A stretch of 64,000 nucleotides of DNA from Mycolicibacterium sp. BiH015 (GTDB lineage: Bacteria; Actinomycetota; Actinomycetes; Mycobacteriales; Mycobacteriaceae). The DNA is taken from contig NZ_JAQGCZ010000006.1 of NCBI RefSeq assembly GCF_027706845.1, positions 186,001 through 250,000 of the forward strand. Reading direction: 5' to 3'. Position 1 is the first letter of the stretch. Every line of letters begins with the position of its first letter. This document shows positions 22,555 to 30,945 of the stretch, one piece after another. Under the pieces are notes generated by a model. That model worked only from the letters and a program-made list of their open reading frames with translations, was not told where the DNA came from and did no database searches. A program made the position numbers and the translations under genes.

Positions 22555-23364
22555 CTAGGAGTCGGTGAACGTCGCGGGCCTGCGCTGCTGGAATGCCTTG
22601 GTGCCCTCGCGGAAATCGTGCGAGTCCAGCAGCGCGAGCTGGCCCTTCTTCTCGCGTTCGAGCGCACCCTCCAGTTCGGTGAGCGTCGCGGCGTTGATCG
22701 CTTCCTTGGTTTTGCGCAGCGCGACCGCCGGGCCCGACACCAACGCGCCGATTACGTTGTCCACCTCGGCGTCGAACTCGTCGACGGGATAGACGGCGCT
22801 CACGAGTCCCCAGCCGTAGGCCTCGGATGCCGGGATGCGCTCGGCCAGCAGCGCCATCCGCATCGCCCGGATCCTGCCGACCGCCGCGGCGATCAGCGCC
22901 GAGGCGCCGCCGTCGGGCATCAACCCGATCTTGGTGAATGCCAGCATGAAAAATGCCTTCTCCGAGGCCAGTACGACATCGCAGGCCAACGCCAGCGACG
23001 CGCCCACACCGGCGGCTGCGCCGTGCACGACCGCGACCGCGGGCTGCGGAAGCGCGACGATCGCGCGGATGCAGCGGTTCGCGGCATCGAGCACATCGGC
23101 CGGGGTGCCTGCCGCGCCGGGGTTGGCGTGGTCTTCTTCGCTGATGCCCGCGCCGGAGGAGAAGCCGCGCCCTGCACCACCGATGCGAACCACCCGCACG
23201 CGGGAGTCGGTCGCCGCGCGCTCGAGCGTGGCCGCGAAAGTCTGAAGCATCGGGGCGGTCAGCGAGTTGAGGCTGTCCGGCCGGTTCAGCGTGACCGTGA
23301 GGATGCCGTCGGCGAGCTGCACCCGGAGGTCGTCGATGCCGGGGTAGGACTCCGTCGTCGTCAT
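22555..23364 (-). CDS. Crotonase-family protein without the hydratase glutamates (EchA10-like)
   Basis: This 269-residue crotonase fold starts MTTTESYPGIDDLRV. The oxyanion-hole segments GRGFSSGAGI (about 67-76) and HGAAAGVGASLALACD (about 114-130) are clear. The first catalytic Glu position is Ala/Ser (GVGASLAL) and the second is Thr (LAFTKIGLMPDGG). It is therefore unlikely to hydrate enoyl-CoA; isomerase, hydrolase or binding roles are possible. It is divergent from mcr, as echA10 is in M. tuberculosis (Rv1142c/Rv1143), which supports orthology. The 88-base gap to mcr holds an AT-rich patch around 23391-23411 suited to two back-to-back promoters. Confidence 0.85.
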   Translation of the reverse strand: MTTTESYPGIDDLRVQLADGILTVTLNRPDSLNSLTAPMLQTFAATLERAATDSRVRVVRIGGAGRGFSSGAGISEEDHANPGAAGTPADVLDAANRCIRAIVALPQPAVAVVHGAAAGVGASLALACDVVLASEKAFFMLAFTKIGLMPDGGASALIAAAVGRIRAMRMALLAERIPASEAYGWGLVSAVYPVDEFDAEVDNVIGALVSGPAVALRKTKEAINAATLTELEGALEREKKGQLALLDSHDFREGTKAFQQRRPATFTDS

Positions 23365-23452
23365 AGTCTGGCACCCTAGGTCGAGCGAGAAGGTTATACA
23401 AGTAAGCTATGTCGCGGTCAACCGAGCGATTCCGATGAAGGGCGGTCAGTCA

Positions 23453-24547
23453 ATGGCTGGACCACTGCAGGGACTACGAGTTGTGGAGCTGGCGGGTATC
23501 GGCCCCGGGCCCCATGCGGCCATGATTCTCGGCGATCTCGGAGCAGATGTGGTGCGCATCGAGCGGCCCGGCAAGGGGCCGGGACCGGCCACCAAACCCG
23601 GCGGCGACTACCTGCTGCGCAACCGCCGGTCGGTCGCAGCGAACCTCAAAAGCGACGAGGACCGCGACATGGTGCTGCGGCTCATCGCGAAAGCCGACGT
23701 GCTCATCGAGGGGTTCCGGCCCGGTGTCACCGAGCGGCTCGGCCTGGGGCCCGAGGACTGCGCCAAGGTCAACGAGAAGCTGATCTACGCCCGGATGACC
23801 GGATGGGGTCAGGACGGCCCGCGCGCGCAACAGGCCGGGCACGACATCAACTACATCTCGCTCAACGGCACGCTGCACGCGATCGGCCGTGCCGGCGAGC
23901 GGCCGGTGCCTCCGCTGAATCTGGTGGGCGACTTCGGCGGCGGCTCGATGTTCCTGCTGGTGGGCGTGCTGTCGGCGCTGTGGGAACGGCAGCGCTCCGG
24001 CAAGGGGCAGGTCGTCGACGCGGCGATGGTCGACGGGTCGAGCGTGCTCTCGGCGATGATGTGGGCCTTCCGCGGCATGGGCATGTGGAGCGACGAACGC
24101 GGCGTGAACATGCTCGACACCGGCGCGCCCTACTACGACACCTACGAGACCGCCGACGGAAAGTACGTCGCCGTCGGGGCCATCGAGCCGCAGTTCTACG
24201 CGCAGGTGCTCGCCGGCCTCGGGCTGGACGCTGCCGATCTGCCCGACCAGAACGACATGAGCCGCTGGCCCGAGCTGCGTGACGCGTTCACCAAAGCCTT
24301 CGCCGCCCACGACCGCGACCACTGGGCGAAGGTGTTCGCCGGCACCGACGCGTGCGTGACGCCGGTGCTGTCGTTCGCCGAGGTGGAGTCCGAACCGCAC
24401 AACACCGAGCGCGGCACCTTCTACAGCGAGAACGGGTCGCTGTACCCCGCGCCCGCGCCGCGCTTCTCGCGCAGCGTGCCGTCGGCCCCGAAAGCGCCGG
24501 GTGTGCCCGGGGCTGATACCGAAGCTGTTCTGCAGGAATGGGTTTGA
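23453..24547 (+). CDS. mcr: Alpha-methylacyl-CoA racemase
   Basis: The protein is 364 residues from ATG 23453 (MAGPLQGLRVVELAGIGPGPHAAM), the start expected from M. tuberculosis Mcr. An ATG six codons upstream is possible but less likely. Family III CoA-transferase fold. The proton-transfer residues of MCR (H126, D156, E241) fit H130, D160 and E245 here, offset by a four-residue insertion around GKGPGPATKPGG. It interconverts R and S 2-methylacyl-CoA esters, a step needed before beta-oxidation of methyl-branched and sterol side chains in the cytosol. It leads a unit with an HSD10-like SDR and a nitronate monooxygenase. Confidence 0.95.
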   Translation: MAGPLQGLRVVELAGIGPGPHAAMILGDLGADVVRIERPGKGPGPATKPGGDYLLRNRRSVAANLKSDEDRDMVLRLIAKADVLIEGFRPGVTERLGLGPEDCAKVNEKLIYARMTGWGQDGPRAQQAGHDINYISLNGTLHAIGRAGERPVPPLNLVGDFGGGSMFLLVGVLSALWERQRSGKGQVVDAAMVDGSSVLSAMMWAFRGMGMWSDERGVNMLDTGAPYYDTYETADGKYVAVGAIEPQFYAQVLAGLGLDAADLPDQNDMSRWPELRDAFTKAFAAHDRDHWAKVFAGTDACVTPVLSFAEVESEPHNTERGTFYSENGSLYPAPAPRFSRSVPSAPKAPGVPGADTEAVLQEWV

Positions 24548-24579
24548 CCTCTTAATCACGAAAAGAAGGGAAACGATCT

Positions 24580-25332
24580 GTGGAGATCAAAGACGCGGCT
24601 GCCGTTGTCACCGGAGGCGCTTCCGGCCTCGGGCTCGCAACGACCAAGCGACTGCTCGACCGGGGCGCCTCGGTGGTGGTGATCGACCTCAAGGGTTCCG
24701 ACGTCGTCGCCGAGCTGGGCCCGCGGGCCAAGTTCGTCGAGGCCAACGTCGTCGACCCGGAGCAGGTGACCGCGGCGCTGGATGCGGCCGAGGAGTTCGG
24801 CCCGCTGCGCATCAACGTCAACTGCGCCGGCATCGGCAACGCGATCAAGACGCTCGGCAAGGACGGCCCGTTCCCGCTCGACGGCTTCAAGAAGGTGGTC
24901 GAGGTCAACCTGATCGGCACCTTCAACGTGCTGCGGCTGAGCGCTGAGCGTATCGCGAAAACCGAACCGATCAACGGCGAGCGGGGCGTCATCATCAACA
25001 CCGCGTCGGTGGCGGCGTTCGAGGGGCAGATCGGCCAGGCCGCCTACTCCGCGTCCAAGGGTGGCGTCGTCGGCATGACCCTGCCGATCGCCCGCGATCT
25101 CTCGCGCGAATTCATTCGCGTGTGCACCATCGCGCCCGGCCTGTTCAAGACGCCGCTTCTGGGCTCTCTGCCGGAGGAGGCGCAGGCCTCCCTCGGCAAG
25201 CAGGTGCCCCACCCGGCCCGCCTCGGTGACCCCGACGAGTACGGCGCGCTGGCCGTGCACATCGTCGAGAACCCGATGCTCAACGGTGAGACGATCCGCC
25301 TGGACGGCGCCATTCGGATGGCGCCGAGGTGA
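24580..25332 (+). CDS. SDR, 3-hydroxyacyl-CoA dehydrogenase type-2 (HSD10)-like
   Basis: This 250-residue classical SDR starts at GTG with AGAAGGG upstream. TGGASGLG (11-18) binds NAD, NVNCAGIG (79-86) is the NNAG-type motif, and the catalytic triad is S143, Y156 and K160 (AAYSASKGG). The overall sequence, including GQIGQAAYSASKGGVVGMTLPIARDLSREFIRVCTIAPGLFKTPL, is that of HSD10-type enzymes oxidising 3-hydroxy(-2-methyl)acyl-CoA. It corresponds to M. tuberculosis Rv1144, next to mcr. It lies 32 bases after mcr and overlaps the next gene (GTGA), so the three act as one operon in methyl-branched acyl-CoA degradation. Confidence 0.9.
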   Translation: MEIKDAAAVVTGGASGLGLATTKRLLDRGASVVVIDLKGSDVVAELGPRAKFVEANVVDPEQVTAALDAAEEFGPLRINVNCAGIGNAIKTLGKDGPFPLDGFKKVVEVNLIGTFNVLRLSAERIAKTEPINGERGVIINTASVAAFEGQIGQAAYSASKGGVVGMTLPIARDLSREFIRVCTIAPGLFKTPLLGSLPEEAQASLGKQVPHPARLGDPDEYGALAVHIVENPMLNGETIRLDGAIRMAPR

Positions 25333-26321
25333 CGATCAGGACGAAGTTCACCGAGGCGTTCGGGGTCGAGCATCCGATCGCCCAGGGCGGTATGCAGTGG
25401 GTGGGCCGCGCGGAACTCGTTGCGGCCGTGGCGAATGCCGGTGCACTGGGATTCATCACCGCGCTGACCCAGCCGACGCCTGCCGATCTGGCCAACGAGA
25501 TCGCCAAGACGCGGGATCTGACGGACAAGCCGTTCGGGGTGAACCTGACGATCCTGCCGGCGATCAATCCGCCGCCGTATGACGAGTACCGCCAGGTGAT
25601 CGTCGATGCCGGCATCAAGATCGTCGAGACGGCCGGCTCCAACCCGGCGCCGCACCTGCCGATGTTCCACGACAACGGCATCAAGGTGCTGCACAAGTGC
25701 ACCTCGGTGCGCCATGCCGTCAAGGCTCAGTCGCTCGGTGTGGACGGCATCAGCATCGACGGGTTCGAGTGTGCCGGTCACCCCGGGGAGGACGACGTAC
25801 CCGGTCTCGTGTTGATTCCGGCAGCGGCGGAGAAGATCGAGATTCCGATGATCGCCTCGGGCGGGTTCGCCGACAGTCGCGGCCTGGTCGCCGCGCTGGC
25901 GCTGGGCGCCGACGGCATCAACATGGGCTCACGGTTCATGTGCACCGTCGAATCGTGTATCCATCAGAACGTCAAGGAAGCGATCGTGGCGGGCGACGAG
26001 CGGGGAACGGAATTGATCTTCCGCAGCCTGCACAACACCGCGCGGGTCGCGTCGAATGTCGTCTCTCGTGAGGTGGTCGAGATCCTCAAGGGCGGCGGTC
26101 AGTTCGAGGACGTCAAGGATCTGGTGGCTGGAGTCCGCGGTCGCAAGGTGTTCGACGACGGCGACATCGACGCCGGGATCTGGACTGTCGGAACGGCGAT
26201 GGGCCTGATCAACGACATCCCGACCGTCGGGGACTTGGTGTCGAGAATCGTGGGTGAAGCAGAAGAGATCATCAGCGGCCGTCTGGCCGGCATGGTCACG
26301 CCGGTGGCGCAAAGAGTCTGA
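25329..26321 (+). CDS. Nitronate monooxygenase / 2-nitropropane dioxygenase family flavoprotein
   Basis: The 330-residue FMN-dependent TIM-barrel enzyme starts MTIRTKFTEAFGVEHPIAQGGMQWVGRAELVAAV. FMN-phosphate contacts are expected in MIASGGFADSRG (about residue 175) and ADGINMGSRFM (about 196). The catalytic His of class I nitronate monooxygenases lies in ECAGHPGEDD (about 148). Oxidation of propionate-3-nitronate or a related nitronate is the known class reaction; enoyl reductase-like roles are also known. The GTG overlaps the SDR stop (GTGA). A strong terminator follows. Confidence 0.88.
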   Translation: MTIRTKFTEAFGVEHPIAQGGMQWVGRAELVAAVANAGALGFITALTQPTPADLANEIAKTRDLTDKPFGVNLTILPAINPPPYDEYRQVIVDAGIKIVETAGSNPAPHLPMFHDNGIKVLHKCTSVRHAVKAQSLGVDGISIDGFECAGHPGEDDVPGLVLIPAAAEKIEIPMIASGGFADSRGLVAALALGADGINMGSRFMCTVESCIHQNVKEAIVAGDERGTELIFRSLHNTARVASNVVSREVVEILKGGGQFEDVKDLVAGVRGRKVFDDGDIDAGIWTVGTAMGLINDIPTVGDLVSRIVGEAEEIISGRLAGMVTPVAQRV

Positions 26322-26359
26322 CGAAGACGCGTACTGCGTCAGGCAAACCGAAGAATGTC

Positions 26360-26389
26360 AGAACGCGCGCCCTGCGGGGCGCGCGTTCT
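26360..26389. terminator. Intrinsic terminator after the mcr operon
   Basis: AGAACGCGCGCCC (26360-26372) pairs perfectly with 26377-26389 around loop TGCG, and the + strand continues TCTCATACTG. It ends the mcr-SDR-monooxygenase unit. Because it is symmetric and touches the stop of the small minus-strand gene at 26391, it can serve both. Confidence 0.85.
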
Positions 26390-26390
26390 C

Positions 26391-26546
26391 TCATACTGCG
26401 GTGGGGAGGGCCTGGTCGTCGTCGAGTTGCTCCGAGGTCAGGCCCTCGACGAGGAAATCGCCGTGGTAGAGCGCCTCGAAATCAACCTTGATGACATCAG
26501 CGTTGGTGTCGTCGATCCACATGTACTGAACAGTAACCACGGGCAT
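26391..26546 (-). CDS. Small conserved-looking hypothetical protein, 51 residues
   Basis: From ATG 26546 this reads MPVVTVQYMWIDDTNADVIK..., an acidic, soluble 51-residue protein (FLVEGLTSEQLDDDQALPTA near the end). A longer TTG-started form to 26585 is possible. No family is recognised. Support is moderate: protein-like composition, lower G+C than neighbours, a terminator touching its stop and a hairpin upstream that closes the preceding gene. The ribosome-binding site (AAAGAA) is poor. Confidence 0.5.
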   Translation of the reverse strand: MPVVTVQYMWIDDTNADVIKVDFEALYHGDFLVEGLTSEQLDDDQALPTAV

Positions 26547-26592
26547 TAAGAGTTCTTTGAGCCTGCTGTCGGAAAACTGTGGCAATTCTTAC

Positions 26593-26621
26593 CGCTGGGT
26601 AGGTTCGGTGTTCTACCAGCG
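26593..26621 (-). terminator. Imperfect hairpin after the DoxX-like gene
   Basis: CGCTGGGTAG (26593-26602) and CTACCAGCG (26613-26621) form a stem with one bulged base and a 10-base loop, 11 bases past the stop of the minus-strand DoxX-like gene. Confidence 0.45.
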
Positions 26622-26632
26622 AGTAGCAACCA

Positions 26633-27175
26633 CTATCCCGGGGGCGCGGGCGGCGCGGTGAAGTGGATGGGATTGCTGCCGTAGAGCGCGACCCAGGTTA
26701 TTACCGCCGCTCCGAATGCGAGCGCCAGCAGGGCCAGCTTCACCCGCGGTGACCAGGTCAAGCGCCCGAGAGCGCGGGCGTCGACGGAGTACGCACCGGC
26801 CCCGGTGAACAGCAGGGTCGCGCCACCCAGCCCGATCAGGAACGGCACGTTGAACGGCTCCGCCCAGAAGGCGGACCCGGACACGTTGACCGCCCACGCG
26901 CACAACATCGCCCCGAGCGCCGCGCTGCCTGCCAGCGGCGTGAGCACCCCGAGCAGCAGACCGACGCCCGCCAGCGTCTCGGTCGCGGTGACCATGAACG
27001 CCGCGAAGCCGGGGAGGCGCCATCCGGCGTCGGTCAGGAACTGCACGGTCATCCCGAAATCGGCGGCTTTGATCAGGCCGGCCTGTAGCAGGGCCGCGCC
27101 GATGCCGAGGCGCAGGATCAGCAGGCCTGTGCCCAAGGCGGTGTCGGCGGAAGCTCGGGTGGTCGTGTCGGTCAT
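26633..27175 (-). CDS. DoxX/DoxD-like family membrane protein
   Basis: This 180-residue protein has four to five hydrophobic helices. GLLILRLGIGAALLQAGLIKAADF (16-39) and ATETLAGVGLLLGVLTPLAGSAALGAMLCAWAVNV (62-98) match the DoxX/DoxD-like pattern. A final helix (about 145-165) precedes a short Pro-rich tail APPAPPG. The redox partner or function is unknown. ATG start at 27175. It is divergent from mmpL13, with about 100 bases between them that contain a palindromic operator, so it could share regulation with the mmpL13 operon. Confidence 0.82.
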   Translation of the reverse strand: MTDTTTRASADTALGTGLLILRLGIGAALLQAGLIKAADFGMTVQFLTDAGWRLPGFAAFMVTATETLAGVGLLLGVLTPLAGSAALGAMLCAWAVNVSGSAFWAEPFNVPFLIGLGGATLLFTGAGAYSVDARALGRLTWSPRVKLALLALAFGAAVITWVALYGSNPIHFTAPPAPPG

Positions 27176-27229
27176 GCCAGATCGACCTTAAAGGGTCCCG
27201 AAACTCATCGCTCGGTATGGCGGCGTCAG

Positions 27230-27244
27230 GTTATCGCTGATAAC
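27230..27244. promoter_or_regulatory. TetR-type operator upstream of mmpL13
   Basis: GTTATCGCTGATAAC is a perfect 15-bp palindrome (6-bp arms, 3-bp centre) 33 bases before the mmpL13 ATG and just upstream of its AGGAGG ribosome-binding site (27261-27266). The TetR gene downstream in the same operon is the natural candidate to bind it. Confidence 0.7.
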
Positions 27245-27276
27245 TTAGCGGCGATATCTCAGGAGGTCCCGTCGGG

Positions 27277-29592
27277 ATGTTGCGCCGCATCGCCCTGCTC
27301 GCCATCGCGGCACCGCGCCGCGTGCTGGTCGTCGCTCTGTTGGTCATGGCAGGCTGCGGCATCTTCGGCGTCCCGGTCGTCACGCATCTGTCGGCGGGCG
27401 GCTTTCAGGACCCGACGTCCGAATCGGCCCGCGCCACACAACTGCTCGTCGACAAATTCGACCAGGGTGACATGGACCTCGTCATCAGTGTCACCACGGA
27501 CGACGGTGCCGAAAGCCCGGCAGCACGCCGGGTCGGAACCGACCTGGCCGCCCGGTTGTCCGAATCGCCTCACGTCGGCACCGTGACGTCGGCGTGGACG
27601 GCGCCGCCGCCTGCCGCGCCCGCGCTCATCAGCGAGGACGGTAAGACGGGCCTCATCGTCGCCGGGATCACGGGCGGGGAAAGCGGCGCGCAGAAGCACG
27701 CCAAGGCGCTCACCGACGAGCTCGTCTACGACCGCGACGGTGTCACCGTGCGTGCCGGCGGCGTGGCGATGACCTACGTGCAGATCAACGCGCAGACCGA
27801 GAAGGACCTGCTGATGATGGAATCCATCGCGATTCCGCTCAGTTTCGCGGTCCTGGTGTGGGTCTTCGGCGGCCTCCTCGCGGCCGCGCTGCCGTTGGCG
27901 GTGGGCGCGTTCGCGATTCTCGGCTCGATGGCGGTGCTGCGCGCGGTCACCCTCGTCACCGACGTGTCGATCTTCGCGCTGAACCTCTCCATCGCGATGG
28001 GCCTGGCGCTGGCGATCGACTACACCCTGCTGATCATCAGCCGCTATCGCGACGAACTGACCGACATCGGTGACTCGGGGCCCGCCGGCCGCGAGGCGGC
28101 ACTGATCCGCACGATGGTGACCGCCGGTCGCACCGTGCTGTTCTCGGCGTTGACCGTGGCACTGTCCATGGTCGCGATGGTGCTGTTCCCGATGTACTTC
28201 CTGAAATCGTTCGCGTACGCGGGCATCGCGGTCGTCGGATTCGCGGCACTGGCGGCGATCGTCGTGGCGCCCGCCGCGATCATGCTCGCCGGGCACAGGC
28301 TCGATTCGCTGGACGTGCGCAGGCTGGTCCGGCGGGTCCTCGGCAGGCCGGAACCGCAGGTCAAGCCCGTCGAGCAGATGTTCTGGTACCGGTCGACGAA
28401 ATTCGTGATGCGACGGTCGATTCCGATCGGTGTCACCGTCGTCGCGCTGCTCGTGCTGCTCGGTGCGCCGTTCCTCGGCGCCAAATGGGGATTCCCTGAC
28501 GACCGAGTCCTTCCCGAGTCCGCCTCGGCCCGGCAGATCGGCGATGAACTGCGCGAGGACTTCGCCGTCGACTCGTCGACCAACGTCGTCGTCGTGCTGC
28601 CCGATGTCGACGGCATCGCCCCCGGCGATCTCGACGGGTACGCCGCCGAACTCTCCCGCGTCGACGAAGTCTCCTCGGTGTCGGCGCCCGGCGGAACGTT
28701 CGCCGACGGGAGGAGGGTCGGGGACACCTCTGCGGCAACGGGATCGGCCGACGGTAGCGCATTCCTCACCATCGCGAGCACGGCCCCGTTGTTCACCGAC
28801 GCGTCCGAGGCGCAGCTCGATGCTCTGCACGCCGTCGCGCCCCCGGGGGGCCGCGACGTGCTGTTGACGGGGCTGGCCCAGGTCAACCGCGACAGCGCGG
28901 ATGCGATCACCGACCGGTTGCCGACGGTGCTCGCGGTGATCGCAGCGATCACATTCGTGCTGCTGTTCCTGTTGACCGGTAGCGTCGTGCTGCCGCTGAA
29001 GGCATTGGTGCTCAACGTCTTATCGCTCACCGCGGCGTTCGGGGCACTGGTGTGGATCTTTCAGGACGGCCATCTCGGGGCGCTGGGCACCACGCCGACG
29101 GGAACGCTGGTGGCCAACATGCCGGTGCTGTTGTTCTGCATCGCATTCGGCCTTTCGATGGACTACGAGGTGTTCCTGATCAGCCGCATCCGGGAATACT
29201 GGCTGGAATCCGACCAGAGCGCCCGCGCCTCCGGCAGTCTCGCTCCTCACGTGCGCAGCGACGAGAGCGTCGCGCTCGGCCTGGCGCGGACCGGGCGGGT
29301 GGTCACGGCCGCGGCACTGCTGATGTCCATCTCGTTCGCGGCGCTGATCGCTGCGAAGGTCGCGTTCATGCGGATGTTCGGTGTCGGGCTGACGCTGGCG
29401 GTTCTCGCCGACGCTACGCTGGTCCGGATGCTGTTGGTGCCCGCGTTCATGCACGTGCTCGGCCGGTGGAACTGGTGGGCGCCCAAGCCGCTGGCGCGCC
29501 TACATGCACGCATCGGCATCAGTGAGTCGGTCGCCGAGGAATCGCCCACGCCAACGTCGGAACGCGTCCCGTCGGGGAGGGCCGTTGACTGA
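27277..29592 (+). CDS. mmpL13: MmpL family RND transporter, intact MmpL13
   Basis: This 771-residue RND-superfamily lipid exporter has two MMPL halves. The first is a helix at about 15-35, a periplasmic domain of about 150 residues, and a helix bundle at about 185-345 including GLALAIDYTLLIISRYRDEL. The second repeats this, ending with FGLSMDYEVFLISRIREYWLES and a helix bundle up to about 725. The paired DY motifs in the two core helices are the usual proton-relay residues. In M. tuberculosis the equivalent position (Rv1145/Rv1146, from memory) is split into mmpL13a and mmpL13b; here the frame is continuous. It starts at ATG with AGGAGG upstream and overlaps the downstream tetR. The cargo lipid is unknown. 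Confidence 0.9.
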   Translation: MLRRIALLAIAAPRRVLVVALLVMAGCGIFGVPVVTHLSAGGFQDPTSESARATQLLVDKFDQGDMDLVISVTTDDGAESPAARRVGTDLAARLSESPHVGTVTSAWTAPPPAAPALISEDGKTGLIVAGITGGESGAQKHAKALTDELVYDRDGVTVRAGGVAMTYVQINAQTEKDLLMMESIAIPLSFAVLVWVFGGLLAAALPLAVGAFAILGSMAVLRAVTLVTDVSIFALNLSIAMGLALAIDYTLLIISRYRDELTDIGDSGPAGREAALIRTMVTAGRTVLFSALTVALSMVAMVLFPMYFLKSFAYAGIAVVGFAALAAIVVAPAAIMLAGHRLDSLDVRRLVRRVLGRPEPQVKPVEQMFWYRSTKFVMRRSIPIGVTVVALLVLLGAPFLGAKWGFPDDRVLPESASARQIGDELREDFAVDSSTNVVVVLPDVDGIAPGDLDGYAAELSRVDEVSSVSAPGGTFADGRRVGDTSAATGSADGSAFLTIASTAPLFTDASEAQLDALHAVAPPGGRDVLLTGLAQVNRDSADAITDRLPTVLAVIAAITFVLLFLLTGSVVLPLKALVLNVLSLTAAFGALVWIFQDGHLGALGTTPTGTLVANMPVLLFCIAFGLSMDYEVFLISRIREYWLESDQSARASGSLAPHVRSDESVALGLARTGRVVTAAALLMSISFAALIAAKVAFMRMFGVGLTLAVLADATLVRMLLVPAFMHVLGRWNWWAPKPLARLHARIGISESVAEESPTPTSERVPSGRAVD

Positions 29593-30280
29593 CGTGAGTA
29601 CCCGCCGTCGCCGCGCCCCCAGGGGTTACGGGGAGCAGCTTCGCGACGAGATACTGTCAGCGGCAACCGATCTGCTGATCGAGACCGGAGACGAGAAGGC
29701 GGTGTCCATCCGGTCGGTCGCACAGCGCGTCGGGGTCACCCCGCCGTCGATCTACCTGCACTTCGCCGACAAGACCGCGCTGCTGGACGCCGTGTGCTGC
29801 CGGTACTTCGAGAAGCTCGACGAGCAGATGCAGGCGGTTGCGGCCGCATGTACGTCCACGATCGAGGTGCTGCGGGCCCAGGGACTCGCCTACGTCCGCT
29901 TCGCGTTGCAAACCCCCGAGATGTACCGCATCGCGACGATGGGTCACGGCGAACCCGGCAGCGGGGTCGATCTGACGCTGAACAGCTCCGCGTTCGTCCA
30001 CATGCGTGCGACGGTGGAGGCGTTGATCGCCGAAGGTGTGTATCCCCCGGGAGATCCCACGACGCTGGCGCTCGAACTGTGGACATCCGCGCATGGCGTT
30101 GCCGCACAGCTGATCTCACGCCCCTACCTGCCCTGGGGCGACGTCGAGGAGTTCGCAGACCGAGTCCTGCGCGCGGTGTGCCTCGGGCACATCGCGTCCG
30201 CCGGTATCGGACCCGACGAGACCCCGATGGAGACTGTGCGCTGGTTGAAGGAGACCGTTGATGAGCGAGCACGTCGATAA
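29585..30280 (+). CDS. TetR family regulator of the mmpL13 operon
   Basis: The protein is about 231 residues. TTG 29585 sits four bases after GGGGAGG and overlaps the end of mmpL13; GTG 29594 is the alternative. The helix-turn-helix is at about residues 18-65 (EILSAATDLLIETGDEKAVSIRSVAQRVGVTPPSIYLHFADKTALLDAV), followed by a TetR_C_33-like sensor domain. Co-transcription with the exporter and the palindrome before mmpL13 point to an autorepressor that responds to the exported compound or a lipid. Its 3' end overlaps the methyltransferase gene by 20 bases. Confidence 0.88.
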   Translation: MTDVSTRRRRAPRGYGEQLRDEILSAATDLLIETGDEKAVSIRSVAQRVGVTPPSIYLHFADKTALLDAVCCRYFEKLDEQMQAVAAACTSTIEVLRAQGLAYVRFALQTPEMYRIATMGHGEPGSGVDLTLNSSAFVHMRATVEALIAEGVYPPGDPTTLALELWTSAHGVAAQLISRPYLPWGDVEEFADRVLRAVCLGHIASAGIGPDETPMETVRWLKETVDERARR

Positions 30281-30890
30281 TCCGTTCTTTGCGCGGCTGT
30301 GGACGGCCATGTCGTCCCGAGAGCCGGAGTCGCTGAGGCGGTTGCGGCGGGAGAACCTTGCCGGGCTGAGCGGGCGCGTTCTCGAGGTCGGTGCGGGGAC
30401 CGGCACCAATTTCGAGTTCTACCCCGCGACGGTGACCGAGGTGGTGGCTGTCGAGCCCGAGCGCCGGCTTGCAGCGCTCGCCGTGCACGCGGCCGATCGT
30501 GCCGCGATTCCGGTCACCGTCACCTCCGACACCGTCGAACATTTCGCCGACCCGCAGCCTTTCGATGCCGTGGTGTGCTCGCTGGTGCTGTGCTCGGTGG
30601 ATGACCCGAAAAGCGTTGTCAGTCAACTGCTGTCGCGGCTGAAGCCGGGAGGGGAGCTGCGCTACCTCGAGCACGTCGCCGGGCCGGGTGCGCGCGGCCG
30701 ACTGCAGAGGTTCGCCGACGCCACCTTCTGGCCGCGCCTGCTCGGCAACTGCCACACACACCGTCATACCGAGGAGACGATCGCCGGGGCGGGATTCCGC
30801 ATCACCGGCGCACGGCGTGAGTGGACGTTCCCGCGATGGGCCCCTGTTCCGGTCGCCGAGTTCGCGATCGGTGTCGCCGTCCGGCCCTAG
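30261..30890 (+). CDS. Class I SAM-dependent methyltransferase (Rv1147-like)
   Basis: The protein is 209 residues from ATG 30261, six bases after AAGGAGA. SAM-binding motif I is VLEVGAGTGTNFEFYP (about 40-55), post-I is VVAVEPERR, and motif II is FDAVVCSLVLCSV (about 103-115), followed by LKPGGELRYLEHV. Phosphatidylethanolamine- and menaquinone-type methyltransferases share this pattern. The methyl acceptor is unknown; position after mmpL13 suggests a lipid. It overlaps the tetR gene by 20 bases, so it is part of the mmpL13-tetR operon. The order matches M. tuberculosis Rv1145-Rv1147. Confidence 0.87.
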   Translation: MSEHVDNPFFARLWTAMSSREPESLRRLRRENLAGLSGRVLEVGAGTGTNFEFYPATVTEVVAVEPERRLAALAVHAADRAAIPVTVTSDTVEHFADPQPFDAVVCSLVLCSVDDPKSVVSQLLSRLKPGGELRYLEHVAGPGARGRLQRFADATFWPRLLGNCHTHRHTEETIAGAGFRITGARREWTFPRWAPVPVAEFAIGVAVRP

Positions 30891-30945
30891 CAGGGGTGCG
30901 GGGGTGGTGAAATCTGCTGCCGCGCAACGCGAGACGGGGCAGAGC

